Positions 45,716-53,155 of a stretch of DNA of 64,000 nt are shown here, piece by piece; the first letter of the stretch is position 1; each line of letters opens with the position of its first letter. The stretch covers positions 1 to 64,000 of the forward strand of contig NZ_QJKC01000018.1 of the NCBI RefSeq assembly GCF_003202035.1, read 5' to 3'. The DNA comes from Aquitalea magnusonii. GTDB lineage: Bacteria; Pseudomonadota; Gammaproteobacteria; Burkholderiales; Chromobacteriaceae. Made by a program: the position numbers and the translations under genes. The notes under the pieces were generated by a model. It did no database searches, was not told the DNA's origin, and saw only the letters and a program-made list of their open reading frames with translations.

Positions 45716-46939
45716 ATGTTAGACAGCGCCACCCGCCAGCAAGTGAAAGCCACTGCCCCCATCCTGAAGCAGCATGGCGTGCTGCTGACCAGCCATTTTT
45801 ACCAACGCATGTTCCAGCACAACCCGGAGCTGAAAAACATCTTCAATCAGGGCCACCAGCATGCCGGCCAGCAACAGCAGGCCCTGGCCATGGCGGTGGC
45901 CGCCTATGCCGAGCACATCGATGCACCGGAAGTGCTGTTGCCGGTACTGGAGCGGGTAGCCCACAAGCACACCAGCCTGGGCATACGCGCCGAGCATTAC
46001 CCGATTGTCGGCAAGCATCTGCTGGCCTCCATCCGCGAGGTGCTGGGCGAAGAGGCCGCGCCGGACAGCCTGCTGGAAGCCTGGGCCGCCGCCTATCAGC
46101 AACTGGCCGACCTGCTGATCAATCTGGAAAACAGCCTGTACCAGCGTGCCGCCACCCAGCCTGGTGGCTGGAGCGGCTGGCGGCCGTTCAAGGTGGTGAA
46201 AAAACAACCGGAGAGCAGCGAAATCACCTCCTTCTATCTGCAAGCGGCCGATGGTGGCGCCCTGCCCGCCTTCCAGCCCGGCCAGTATGTGTCGGTACAG
46301 CGCTTCATTCCGGAATGGGGCCTGAGTCAACCGCGCCAGTACAGCCTGTCCGATGCACCGGGCCAGGACTGGCTGCGCATTTCGGTGAAGCGCGAGGACG
46401 AGCGGGATGAGGCACCGGCCGGCAAGGTGTCAGGTCAATTACACACGGCATTGCAAGAGCACGACATCCTGCAGGTATCGCCGCCATTTGGTGATTTCGT
46501 GCTGCACCAGGAGCGGGACACCCCGGTGGTGCTGATCAGTGCCGGCGTCGGCCAGACCCCGCTGCTGTCCATGCTCAAGCATTTGCTGGCCAGCGGCAGC
46601 CAGCGGCCCATCCGCTACCTGCACGCTGCCCGCCATGGCCGGGTCCATGCCATGAAACAGGAAGTCGGCCAGCTGGCGGCGCAACACCCGCAGCTGAACA
46701 GCACGGTGTTTTATGAATGCCCGCAAGACACGGACCGGCTGGGCCAGGACTACCAGCGCGCCGGCCGCATCGATGCCGCGGCCATCCGCGAGCATGCCCT
46801 GCTGGCGGATGCCGACTACTACCTGTGCGGCCCGGTAGGCTTCATGCAGCAGCAGCAGCGCCAGTTGCGGGGGGCCGGGGTCGAGGCCGCGCGCATCCAC
46901 ATGGAAGTATTCGGCTCCAATGCCATGGCCAGCGACTGA
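45716..46939 (+). CDS. hmp: Flavohemoglobin (nitric oxide dioxygenase)
   Basis: A 407-aa protein with an N-terminal globin (proximal His in VAHKHTSLGI, CD-corner Phe in SHFYQRMFQHNPELKNIF) and a C-terminal FAD/NAD reductase (RQYSLSDAP for FAD; GVGQTPLLSML and YLCGPVGFM for NAD). It detoxifies NO to nitrate with O2. AAGGAA precedes the ATG. Two NsrR boxes upstream and nsrR downstream show NO-responsive control. Confidence 0.95.
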   Translation: MLDSATRQQVKATAPILKQHGVLLTSHFYQRMFQHNPELKNIFNQGHQHAGQQQQALAMAVAAYAEHIDAPEVLLPVLERVAHKHTSLGIRAEHYPIVGKHLLASIREVLGEEAAPDSLLEAWAAAYQQLADLLINLENSLYQRAATQPGGWSGWRPFKVVKKQPESSEITSFYLQAADGGALPAFQPGQYVSVQRFIPEWGLSQPRQYSLSDAPGQDWLRISVKREDERDEAPAGKVSGQLHTALQEHDILQVSPPFGDFVLHQERDTPVVLISAGVGQTPLLSMLKHLLASGSQRPIRYLHAARHGRVHAMKQEVGQLAAQHPQLNSTVFYECPQDTDRLGQDYQRAGRIDAAAIREHALLADADYYLCGPVGFMQQQQRQLRGAGVEAARIHMEVFGSNAMASD

Positions 46940-47028
46940 TTGCCTCTTGCAGCAGCTTTGTCCCAGCGCATTGTGAGGGTGGGCCGTGCGGAGTATCCTG
47001 CGCGGCACCGCCTTTACCCTTTTTGCCC

Positions 47029-47499
47029 ATGCAACTGAACCGTTTCACCGATCTGGCATTGCGCGTGCTGATGTATCTGACCCACCGCGATCGCGAACAG
47101 GCCGTCACCATCAGCGAAATCGCCGAGCGCTTTGCCGTATCGCGCAACCATCTGGTCAAGGTGGTGCATTTCATGGGACAGCAAGGCTGGCTGAACAACA
47201 GCCGTGGCAAGGGTGGCGGGCTGGCGCTGGCGCAGCCGCCCGAGCATTACCGGCTGGGCGGCATCATCCGCACCCTGGAGGGCAATGCCGCGCTGATCGA
47301 CTGCGCCACGCCCCCTTGCGCCTTGCGCCAGGATTGCCGTCTCAAGTCGGCGCTGGACGTCGGCCTGCAAGCCTTTTTCACGGTGCTGGATGGTTATTCC
47401 CTGCGCGATATCGTCGCCAGCCCCACCGGAGAGGCGATTATTCGGCTGCACCGCCAGCAAAATCAGCCCGTCTCGCCGGAAAGCCCGGCGGCAGACTGA
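47029..47499 (+). CDS. nsrR: NO-responsive Rrf2 family repressor
   Basis: A 156-aa regulator with an Rrf2 winged helix (QLNRFTDLALRVLMYLT ... AVSRNHLVKVVHFM) and three Cys (CATPPCALRQDC) that bind an [Fe-S] cluster sensitive to NO. It follows hmp by about 90 bp. The start is ATG 47029; the longer frame runs through the end of hmp and is not real. A terminator follows at 47544. Confidence 0.93.
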   Translation: MQLNRFTDLALRVLMYLTHRDREQAVTISEIAERFAVSRNHLVKVVHFMGQQGWLNNSRGKGGGLALAQPPEHYRLGGIIRTLEGNAALIDCATPPCALRQDCRLKSALDVGLQAFFTVLDGYSLRDIVASPTGEAIIRLHRQQNQPVSPESPAAD

Positions 47500-47543
47500 G
47501 CCGGACAGCGTGATTTGTTGTAAAAAACCATCACTTTTCAAAC

Positions 47544-47573
47544 AAAAAGCCCGCGGTCAGCGGGCTTTTTTTC
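47544..47573 (+). terminator. Terminator after nsrR
   Basis: AAAGCCCGC pairs with GCGGGCTTT around GGTCA, with a T-run after it. It lies between the convergent nsrR and hemN. Confidence 0.85.
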
Positions 47574-47622
47574 AGGCTTTTTTTCAGGGTTTCCCCTTGG
47601 AAAAACAGCAATCAGCGTGGGG

Positions 47623-49029
47623 TCAGATGGTCCTGGAATAGCGTGCCTTGGTTTCCCGCTCGCGCAGGTGGCGGTCAAACAGCATGGCGATATTGCGAAT
47701 CAGGAAGCGCCCTTTGGGTTCAACCATCAGGAAATCGCCGTCAAAAGTCAGCAGACCCAGCTTGTGATATTCGCGGATGGCCGGCAGTTCTGCAGCAAAG
47801 TATTCGGCGAAATTGATGCCGTGTACCTGCTCGACGGCCTCCACCGACAAGGAGAAGCGACACATCAGCGCCTGGATGATGCCACGGCGCAGGATGTCAT
47901 CCTGATCCAGCACCATGCCACGCATCACCGGCAGACGTCCCTCGTCCAGCGCAGCGTAATAGCTGTCCAGGTCTTTTTCATTCTGGCTGTAACAGGGGCC
48001 GACCTTGCCGATGGACGAGACGCCAAGGCCGATCATGTCGCAGTCGGCATGGGTGGAATAACCCTGGAAATTGCGCTGCAGGCGGGCCTGGCGCAGGGCG
48101 ATGGCCAGGTCATCTTCCGGCTTGGCAAAGTGGTCCATGCCGATGAATACATAGCCGGCATCCGCCAGGCTTTTTACCGCATCCTGCAGGATGTCCAGCT
48201 TGGTGCTGGCCGCCGGCAGGTCTGCCTCGTTGATGCGCCGCTGCGGCATGAACACCGTGGGCAGGTGGGCATAGTTGTACAGCGCCAGCCGGTCCGGGCC
48301 AATGGCAATCACCTTGTCCAGCGTGGCTTTCAGCGATTCCCGCGTCTGCAACGGCAGGCCGTAGATCAGGTCCACACTGACCGACTTGAAACCCGCCTCG
48401 CGGGCGGCATCGATCACTTCCAGCGTCTCGGCCTCGCTCTGCACGCGGTTTACCGCCTGTTGCACCTGCGGGTCGAAATCCTGGATGCCCACGCTCATGC
48501 GGTTGAAGCCCAGACGCGCCAGATGGTGCACGGTCTCGCGCCCCACCTTGCGCGGATCAATCTCAATGGAATATTCTCCCTCCGGCAAAAAATCGAAGTG
48601 AGTACGCAGCATGCCCATCAGCCGGTCCAGCTGTTCATCGGACAGGAAAGTGGGGGTACCGCCACCGAAATGCAGCTGGATCAGCTTTTCGCGGCAGCCC
48701 AGTGTGGCGGCCACCAGCTTGATTTCTTTTTCCAGGTAGTCGAGATAGCGATCGGCGCGGCTTTTGTCTTTGGTAATGATCTTGTTGCAGCCGCAGTAGT
48801 AACATACCGTGTTGCAGAACGGTATATGAACGTACAATGATATTGCGTTCTGATGCATGCCCAGGTGGCGTTGCTTCAGCCAGTGTTTATAGTCTTTCTC
48901 CCCAAAGGCCGGGGTAAAGCGGTCGGCAGTCGGGTAAGAAGTGTATCTTGGGCCAGAGCCATCAAGACGTTCGATCAATGCTCGGTCGAACTCACAGTGG
49001 GTGGGCGAAAACGGATGGGTGGTGTGCAT
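47623..49029 (-). CDS. hemN: Oxygen-independent coproporphyrinogen III dehydrogenase
   Basis: A 468-aa radical SAM enzyme for anaerobic heme synthesis. The cluster motif is FCNTVCYYCGC, followed by HFGGGTPTFL, typical of HemN; the C-terminal HemN domain (LDQDDILRRGIIQALMC) is present. Full length. It is divergent from the fnr homologue, with an FNR-like box between, so induction at low oxygen is likely. Confidence 0.95.
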   Translation of the reverse strand: MHTTHPFSPTHCEFDRALIERLDGSGPRYTSYPTADRFTPAFGEKDYKHWLKQRHLGMHQNAISLYVHIPFCNTVCYYCGCNKIITKDKSRADRYLDYLEKEIKLVAATLGCREKLIQLHFGGGTPTFLSDEQLDRLMGMLRTHFDFLPEGEYSIEIDPRKVGRETVHHLARLGFNRMSVGIQDFDPQVQQAVNRVQSEAETLEVIDAAREAGFKSVSVDLIYGLPLQTRESLKATLDKVIAIGPDRLALYNYAHLPTVFMPQRRINEADLPAASTKLDILQDAVKSLADAGYVFIGMDHFAKPEDDLAIALRQARLQRNFQGYSTHADCDMIGLGVSSIGKVGPCYSQNEKDLDSYYAALDEGRLPVMRGMVLDQDDILRRGIIQALMCRFSLSVEAVEQVHGINFAEYFAAELPAIREYHKLGLLTFDGDFLMVEPKGRFLIRNIAMLFDRHLRERETKARYSRTI

Positions 49030-49097
49030 GTCGTCGGGTATTGATAGTCAAACGTCAGGTGGACTGGTAAATTTGCGGAAAACGTGTGAATTCCGCT

Positions 49098-49111
49098 TTG
49101 ACAAGGGTCAA
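49098..49111. promoter_or_regulatory. FNR box between hemN and fnr
   Basis: TTGAC-AAGG-GTCAA, a symmetrical variant of the TTGAT-N4-ATCAA consensus. Its centre lies 75 bp from the hemN start (activation distance) and 37 bp from the fnr start (possible autorepression). Confidence 0.65.
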
Positions 49112-49141
49112 GCTTCTTTACAGGGTTGTACAAAACACTCG

Positions 49142-49888
49142 ATGTCTGACCAAAACCAACACACTATTCACGCACTGAAGGTGTCCTGCTCCAACTGCAG
49201 CCTGCGCGAACTCTGTCTGCCCATCGGACTGAACCGCGACGAAATGACGCAGCTGGACGCCGTGATCCGTCAGAGCCGCCGCCTCAAGCGCGGCGAATAC
49301 CTGTTCCGCAGCGGCGAGGGCTTCAAGTCCCTGTTCGCGGTGCGTACCGGTTTCTTCAAAACCAGCGTCGCCAGCCAGGACGGTCGCGAACAGGTCACCG
49401 GCTTTCTGATGTCCGGCGAGCTGATGGGCCTGGATGGCATTTCTTCCAATGTGCATGGCTGCGATGCCATTGCACTGGAAGACAGCGAAGTCTGCGAACT
49501 GCCCTTCAACCGCATGGAAAGCCTGGGGCGCGACATTCCCAGCCTGCAGCACCACTTTTTCCGGCTGATGAGCCGCGAAATCGTGCGCGACCAGAACGTC
49601 ATGCTGCTGCTGGGCAACATGAAGGCGGAAGAACGCCTGGCCGCCTTCTTGCTGAACCTGTCGCAGCGCCTGTCCACCCGCGGTTTTGCCGCCAATGATT
49701 TCATCCTGCGCATGAGCCGTGAGGAAATCGGCAGTTTCCTCGGCCTGAAACTGGAAACCGTCAGCCGTACGCTGTCCAAGTTCCAGCAGCAAGGCTGGCT
49801 GAGTGTCGATCACAAGCACATCCAGCTGATCAAGGCCGATGCCCTCAAGGACCTGATCGCCGGCTGCACCCACGCCAACGGCGTCTGA
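49142..49888 (+). CDS. fnr: FNR/ANR-type oxygen-sensing transcriptional regulator
   Basis: A 248-aa CRP/FNR regulator. N-terminal cluster ligands are in CSNCSLRELC and a fourth Cys is in HGCDAIAL. The cyclic-nucleotide-like barrel is followed by a helix-turn-helix (SREEIGSFLGLKLETVSRTLSKFQQQG) with the FNR-type recognition residues E-x-x-S-R. The start is ATG 49142; the ribosome-binding site is weak. It is divergent from hemN, its likely target. Confidence 0.94.
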   Translation: MSDQNQHTIHALKVSCSNCSLRELCLPIGLNRDEMTQLDAVIRQSRRLKRGEYLFRSGEGFKSLFAVRTGFFKTSVASQDGREQVTGFLMSGELMGLDGISSNVHGCDAIALEDSEVCELPFNRMESLGRDIPSLQHHFFRLMSREIVRDQNVMLLLGNMKAEERLAAFLLNLSQRLSTRGFAANDFILRMSREEIGSFLGLKLETVSRTLSKFQQQGWLSVDHKHIQLIKADALKDLIAGCTHANGV

Positions 49889-49906
49889 CGCTAGCACTCA
49901 TCCGGC

Positions 49907-49945
49907 ACACCGCAGCCCTGCTTGCCAGCAGCCTGCGGTGTTTTT
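49907..49945 (+). terminator. Terminator after fnr
   Basis: ACACCGCAG pairs with CTGCGGTGT, followed by TTTT. It lies 19 bp after the fnr stop. Confidence 0.75.
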
Positions 49946-50021
49946 GCATAGTGCGCAGTACTGGCGTGGCCGACCATTCGTCTGAAGACCTAGTCCGGGC
50001 GACCTAGCCGCCCGCCCAGCC

Positions 50022-50480
50022 CTACCAGCGCCCCACCAGCATGCCTGCAGCCAGCAGCTCGCCCAACTCCATGGCGCGCTCCCGGTGTTGCGGCAAAACC
50101 TCACCCTGCGCCAGCAAGGGCGGCAGTACCTCCTTCCAGCCATAGCCACAGGCAATGCGCCGCATGGCCTGTAGCGCGCCCAGTCCGTCATTGCCGGCCG
50201 ACACCAGCATCAGATAGGGCAGCCCCTCGGTCTTTCCCTGCGCCGGGTAATAGGTGCGATCAAAAAAATCTTTCACTTTCCCCGCCATATAACCGAAGTT
50301 CTCCGGCGTAGCCAGCACGATGGCATCTGCAGCCAGCAAGTCATCCAGCCCGGCCTCAGCCGCGGGCAGACGGTGGATGTGCAGTTCCGCGCACAGCGGC
50401 AACAAGGGCAGACACAAGGCGTCGACCAGTTGCAGGGTGTGGCCGGTCTGGCTGGCATACACAATCAGCAGTTGCTTCAT
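50022..50480 (-). CDS. Flavodoxin-fold NAD(P)H-dependent oxidoreductase
   Basis: A 152-aa flavodoxin-like protein. The FMN phosphate loop is YASQTGHT near the N-terminus, and the loop ATPENFGYMAGKVKDFFDR is typical of FMN-binding WrbA/reductase-like proteins. The start is ATG 50480, overlapping the DUF1853 stop by 4 bp. The role is unknown; general redox or quinone reduction is the family-level guess. Confidence 0.75.
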   Translation of the reverse strand: MKQLLIVYASQTGHTLQLVDALCLPLLPLCAELHIHRLPAAEAGLDDLLAADAIVLATPENFGYMAGKVKDFFDRTYYPAQGKTEGLPYLMLVSAGNDGLGALQAMRRIACGYGWKEVLPPLLAQGEVLPQHRERAMELGELLAAGMLVGRW

Positions 50481-51418
50481 CGGTGGAGTGTCCGGTCTAT
50501 GCTGGCCAGCAAATCCTGCAGCCGCTGCTGCTGCGGCCAGCCCGGCGGCACCACAAAGCCGCGCGCCACTTCCTCCCAGCAGCCATCCCCCACCGGCAGC
50601 AATTCGGCCACCAGCTGCGGCACCGCAGCCTGCAGCAGTTCCTGGCGCAGGCTGTCCTGCTCGCGCACCCCCTCCTCCGCCAGCCGCGCCGGAGCCAGCC
50701 AACCCAGCCGTGACAGCCACACCCAGCGCGATCCTGCGCTTGTGCTTGGCCAGGGCTGCTGCAGCGGGCTGAGCCAGCCTTGCAGCTGATCTGCGCTCAG
50801 CGGTGCGGCCGGGATGGGCGGCCGGTCGGCATAGAAGAACCAGCCGGCCAGGCGCGCCGCGCTGGCACAGCCGGCAAAGCCCGGCGGCAGGACACGGGCG
50901 GCGGCAGGGTGGCTGGCCAGTTGCAGTTGTTCCTGCAGTTTGGCGGCCTTGAGCACCCAGGCATCGCGCAGGCTGGGGCCGACCAGCGTGTCCGCGCCAT
51001 GCCCCAGTTGCAGATAGAATTTGCTGGCGGTTTCCACATGTAGCGGCACGCCGTGCAGCCGGATCAGAAAATCGAATTCGCCGATGGTGCGGCCTGCGGC
51101 ATCGCGCACCGGCACATTGGCCGCCACCAGTTCGATATGCGGCGCCAGCCGGAACCAGAAAGCCAGCAGGCGCTCGGCATAATGGCCAAGCCGCTGGCAT
51201 GGCTGTTGCGCCAGCCAGTGCTCAAGTGGGCCTGGATCCTGCTGCAAGGCTTGCAGCAGATCCTCCCCCTGCTCCCCCAGCAACTGCGCGGGTGACAGAT
51301 TGCTGCCACTCTCCCAGGGCGCAGGCGAGGTGAGCAGGAAAGCCAGATCACGCAGCGCCGGCTGCGTGTAAGGCAGATGAAAGCTGCGTTCAGGCCGTGC
51401 CGTCGTGCTCATGGCCAT
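50477..51418 (-). CDS. DUF1853 family protein
   Basis: A 313-aa protein matching DUF1853 in length and in the motifs LGHYAERLLAFWF and GEFDFLIRLHGVPLHVETASKFYL. The latter (E-x-D-F ... H-V-E-x-A-x-K-F) has the look of a PD-(D/E)xK nuclease core, as noted for the family, but no activity is proven. It starts inside the end of trmJ (29-bp overlap) and overlaps the flavodoxin-like gene by 4 bp, giving a trmJ-DUF1853-flavodoxin operon. Confidence 0.78.
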   Translation of the reverse strand: MAMSTTARPERSFHLPYTQPALRDLAFLLTSPAPWESGSNLSPAQLLGEQGEDLLQALQQDPGPLEHWLAQQPCQRLGHYAERLLAFWFRLAPHIELVAANVPVRDAAGRTIGEFDFLIRLHGVPLHVETASKFYLQLGHGADTLVGPSLRDAWVLKAAKLQEQLQLASHPAAARVLPPGFAGCASAARLAGWFFYADRPPIPAAPLSADQLQGWLSPLQQPWPSTSAGSRWVWLSRLGWLAPARLAEEGVREQDSLRQELLQAAVPQLVAELLPVGDGCWEEVARGFVVPPGWPQQQRLQDLLASIDRTLHR

Positions 51419-52154
51419 CTGCCACGCGCTGGATCTGTTTCATCAGGCCACGCAGGATGTCGACTTCATCGCGCAGCATGCCGGACCGGTTGAACAGGGC
51501 GCGCATGCGGCGCATCAGCCGTTCGCTGTTGCGGCGGCGGTAATAGCCGATGGCTTCCATGGTCTGGTCCAGATGCTGGCAGAAGCCTTCCACCTCGCCC
51601 AGGCTGGCGGTTTCGCTTTCCGGGCGCAGGTATTCCACGTCTACCCCGGTATGGCTGAACAGCTCGTAGGTCATCACCTGTACCGCCATCGCCAGGTTGA
51701 GCGAGAAGTAATCCGGATTGCCGGGGATGGTGACCAGGCGGTTGCACTGCTCCACTTCCTCGATGGACAGGCCGAAGGTTTCATTGCCGAATACCAGCGC
51801 CACCTGCTCGCCATCACGGGCGCGGGCTACCAGTTCCGGCGTGGTTTCGCGCGGGGTGGACAGCGGGGTGGTCAGCTCGCGGCGACGGCTGGTCAGCGCG
51901 CAGGCCACGGTGACGTCGCTGAGCGCTTCCGCCAGGCTCGCCACCACGGTGGCGCTCTCCAGCACATCCACCGCGCCGGAGGCCAGCGCATTGGCCTCAT
52001 CGCTGGGAAACACCTTGGGTTCCACCAGGTACAGCCGGGTCAGACCCATGGTTTTCATGGCGCGTGCGGCCGAGCCGATATTGCCCGGATGGTTGGGCCG
52101 GGCCAACACGATGCGAATGTTTTTCAGAAAATCAGGTACTTGGGGTTTATTCAT
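51390..52154 (-). CDS. trmJ: tRNA (cytidine/uridine-2'-O-)-methyltransferase TrmJ
   Basis: A 254-aa SPOUT methyltransferase acting on position 32 of tRNA. Motifs: RIVLARPNHPGNIGSAARAMKTMGL at the N-terminus, LVFGNETFGLS, and VTIPGNPDYFSLNLAMAVQV in the knot. A C-terminal ~80-residue helical extension is present as in TrmJ. The start is ATG 52154 (MNKPQVPDF); a GTG at 52166 is in frame. In Pseudomonas and E. coli trmJ is likewise divergent from suhB. Confidence 0.92.
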   Translation of the reverse strand: MNKPQVPDFLKNIRIVLARPNHPGNIGSAARAMKTMGLTRLYLVEPKVFPSDEANALASGAVDVLESATVVASLAEALSDVTVACALTSRRRELTTPLSTPRETTPELVARARDGEQVALVFGNETFGLSIEEVEQCNRLVTIPGNPDYFSLNLAMAVQVMTYELFSHTGVDVEYLRPESETASLGEVEGFCQHLDQTMEAIGYYRRRNSERLMRRMRALFNRSGMLRDEVDILRGLMKQIQRVADGHEHDGTA

Positions 52155-52186
52155 CAGCGGTTTCACATTAAAATAGCGGGCATATC

Positions 52187-52217
52187 AAAAAGCCCGCGCA
52201 CTCGCGTCGGCTTTTTT
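52187..52217. terminator. Bidirectional hairpin between trmJ and suhB
   Basis: AAAAAGCC pairs with GGCTTTTT, with inner CGCG/CGCG. T-runs flank it on both strands. No gene ends here: trmJ and suhB diverge from this region, so it may act as an attenuator in a leader. Confidence 0.6.
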
Positions 52218-52273
52218 TGTTCCTTAACCCAGATTGTTACCGTCAGATGTCGAGCCGTGTTGGCTGACATCTG
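52218..52273 (+). promoter_or_regulatory. suhB leader with BoxA-like element and hairpin
   Basis: TGTTCCTTAACC (52218-52229) matches the BoxA consensus TGCTCTTTAACA at nine of twelve bases. It is followed by a strong hairpin: CAGATGTC and GACATCTG with inner AGCC/GGCT (52244-52273). A BoxA in the suhB leader is known in Enterobacteria, where the Nus complex, including SuhB, controls suhB expression. Confidence 0.5.
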
Positions 52274-52295
52274 CTATCCGTTCTAGAGGCCGTCA

Positions 52296-53087
52296 ATGCA
52301 TCCGATGCTCAATATCGCGGTTAAAGCCGCTCGCCGTGCTGGCAGTGTTGTCCAGCGCGCGTCGCTTAACCTCGATACCATTCGCGTAGAAAAGAAAAAG
52401 CACAATGACTTTGTGACCGATGTGGACCGCGCTGCCGAGCAGGCCATCGTCGACATGATTCTTGAGGCGTACCCCAAGCACGCCATTCTAGCAGAAGAGT
52501 CCGGCGCCAAAGGCGTGGGCTCCTCCGAATACGAGTGGATCATCGACCCCATCGACGGCACCACCAACTTCCTGCACGGCCATCAGCAATACGCCATTTC
52601 CATCGCCCTGGCACACAAGGGCCAGGTACAGCAGGCCGTGGTGTACGACCCCAGCCGTAACGATCTGTTTACCGCCTCGCGCGGTGTTGGCGCCTTCCTC
52701 AACGACCGCCGCATCCGTGTTTCCAAGCGCTTCATGATGAATGAATGCGTGATCGCCACCGGTTTCCCGGTATCCGACCAAAGCTATATCGACCAGTACC
52801 TGGGCATGCTCAAGGATGTACTGGGCAAGACCGCCGGCGTACGTCGCGAAGGCGCTGCCTCGCTCGACCTGTGCAATGTGGCTTGCGGCCGTGTGGACGG
52901 TTTCTGGGAACTGAACCTGAAGCCGTGGGACATCGCTGCCGGCAGCCTGATCGTGCAGGAAGCCGGTGGCATCGTCACCGACCTGAGCGGCGAACAGGAA
53001 TGGCTGGAATCCGGCGACATCGTGGCCGCCAACCCCAAGGTACTGGCCCAGCTGCTGGCCACCATTGCGCCGCACCTGAACAAGTAA
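52296..53087 (+). CDS. suhB: Inositol monophosphatase family protein / Nus-complex factor SuhB
   Basis: A 263-aa protein. Metal motifs: ILAEESG, then EWIIDPIDGTTNFLHG and ELNLKPWDIAAGSLIVQEAGG. Besides phosphatase activity, SuhB stabilises the Nus antitermination complex on rRNA transcripts. The leader holds a BoxA-like sequence. A terminator follows at 53107. Confidence 0.94.
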   Translation: MHPMLNIAVKAARRAGSVVQRASLNLDTIRVEKKKHNDFVTDVDRAAEQAIVDMILEAYPKHAILAEESGAKGVGSSEYEWIIDPIDGTTNFLHGHQQYAISIALAHKGQVQQAVVYDPSRNDLFTASRGVGAFLNDRRIRVSKRFMMNECVIATGFPVSDQSYIDQYLGMLKDVLGKTAGVRREGAASLDLCNVACGRVDGFWELNLKPWDIAAGSLIVQEAGGIVTDLSGEQEWLESGDIVAANPKVLAQLLATIAPHLNK

Positions 53088-53106
53088 TCGCCTGAATGCA
53101 GGCAGC

Positions 53107-53136
53107 AAAACGGCGACCCTCAGGTCGCCGTTTTTT
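53107..53136. terminator. Terminator between suhB and the efflux gene
   Basis: AAAACGGCGACC pairs perfectly with GGTCGCCGTTTT around CTCA, followed by TT; usable by both convergent genes. Confidence 0.9.
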
Positions 53137-53155
53137 ATTGCCCACTCGCCGCCGG

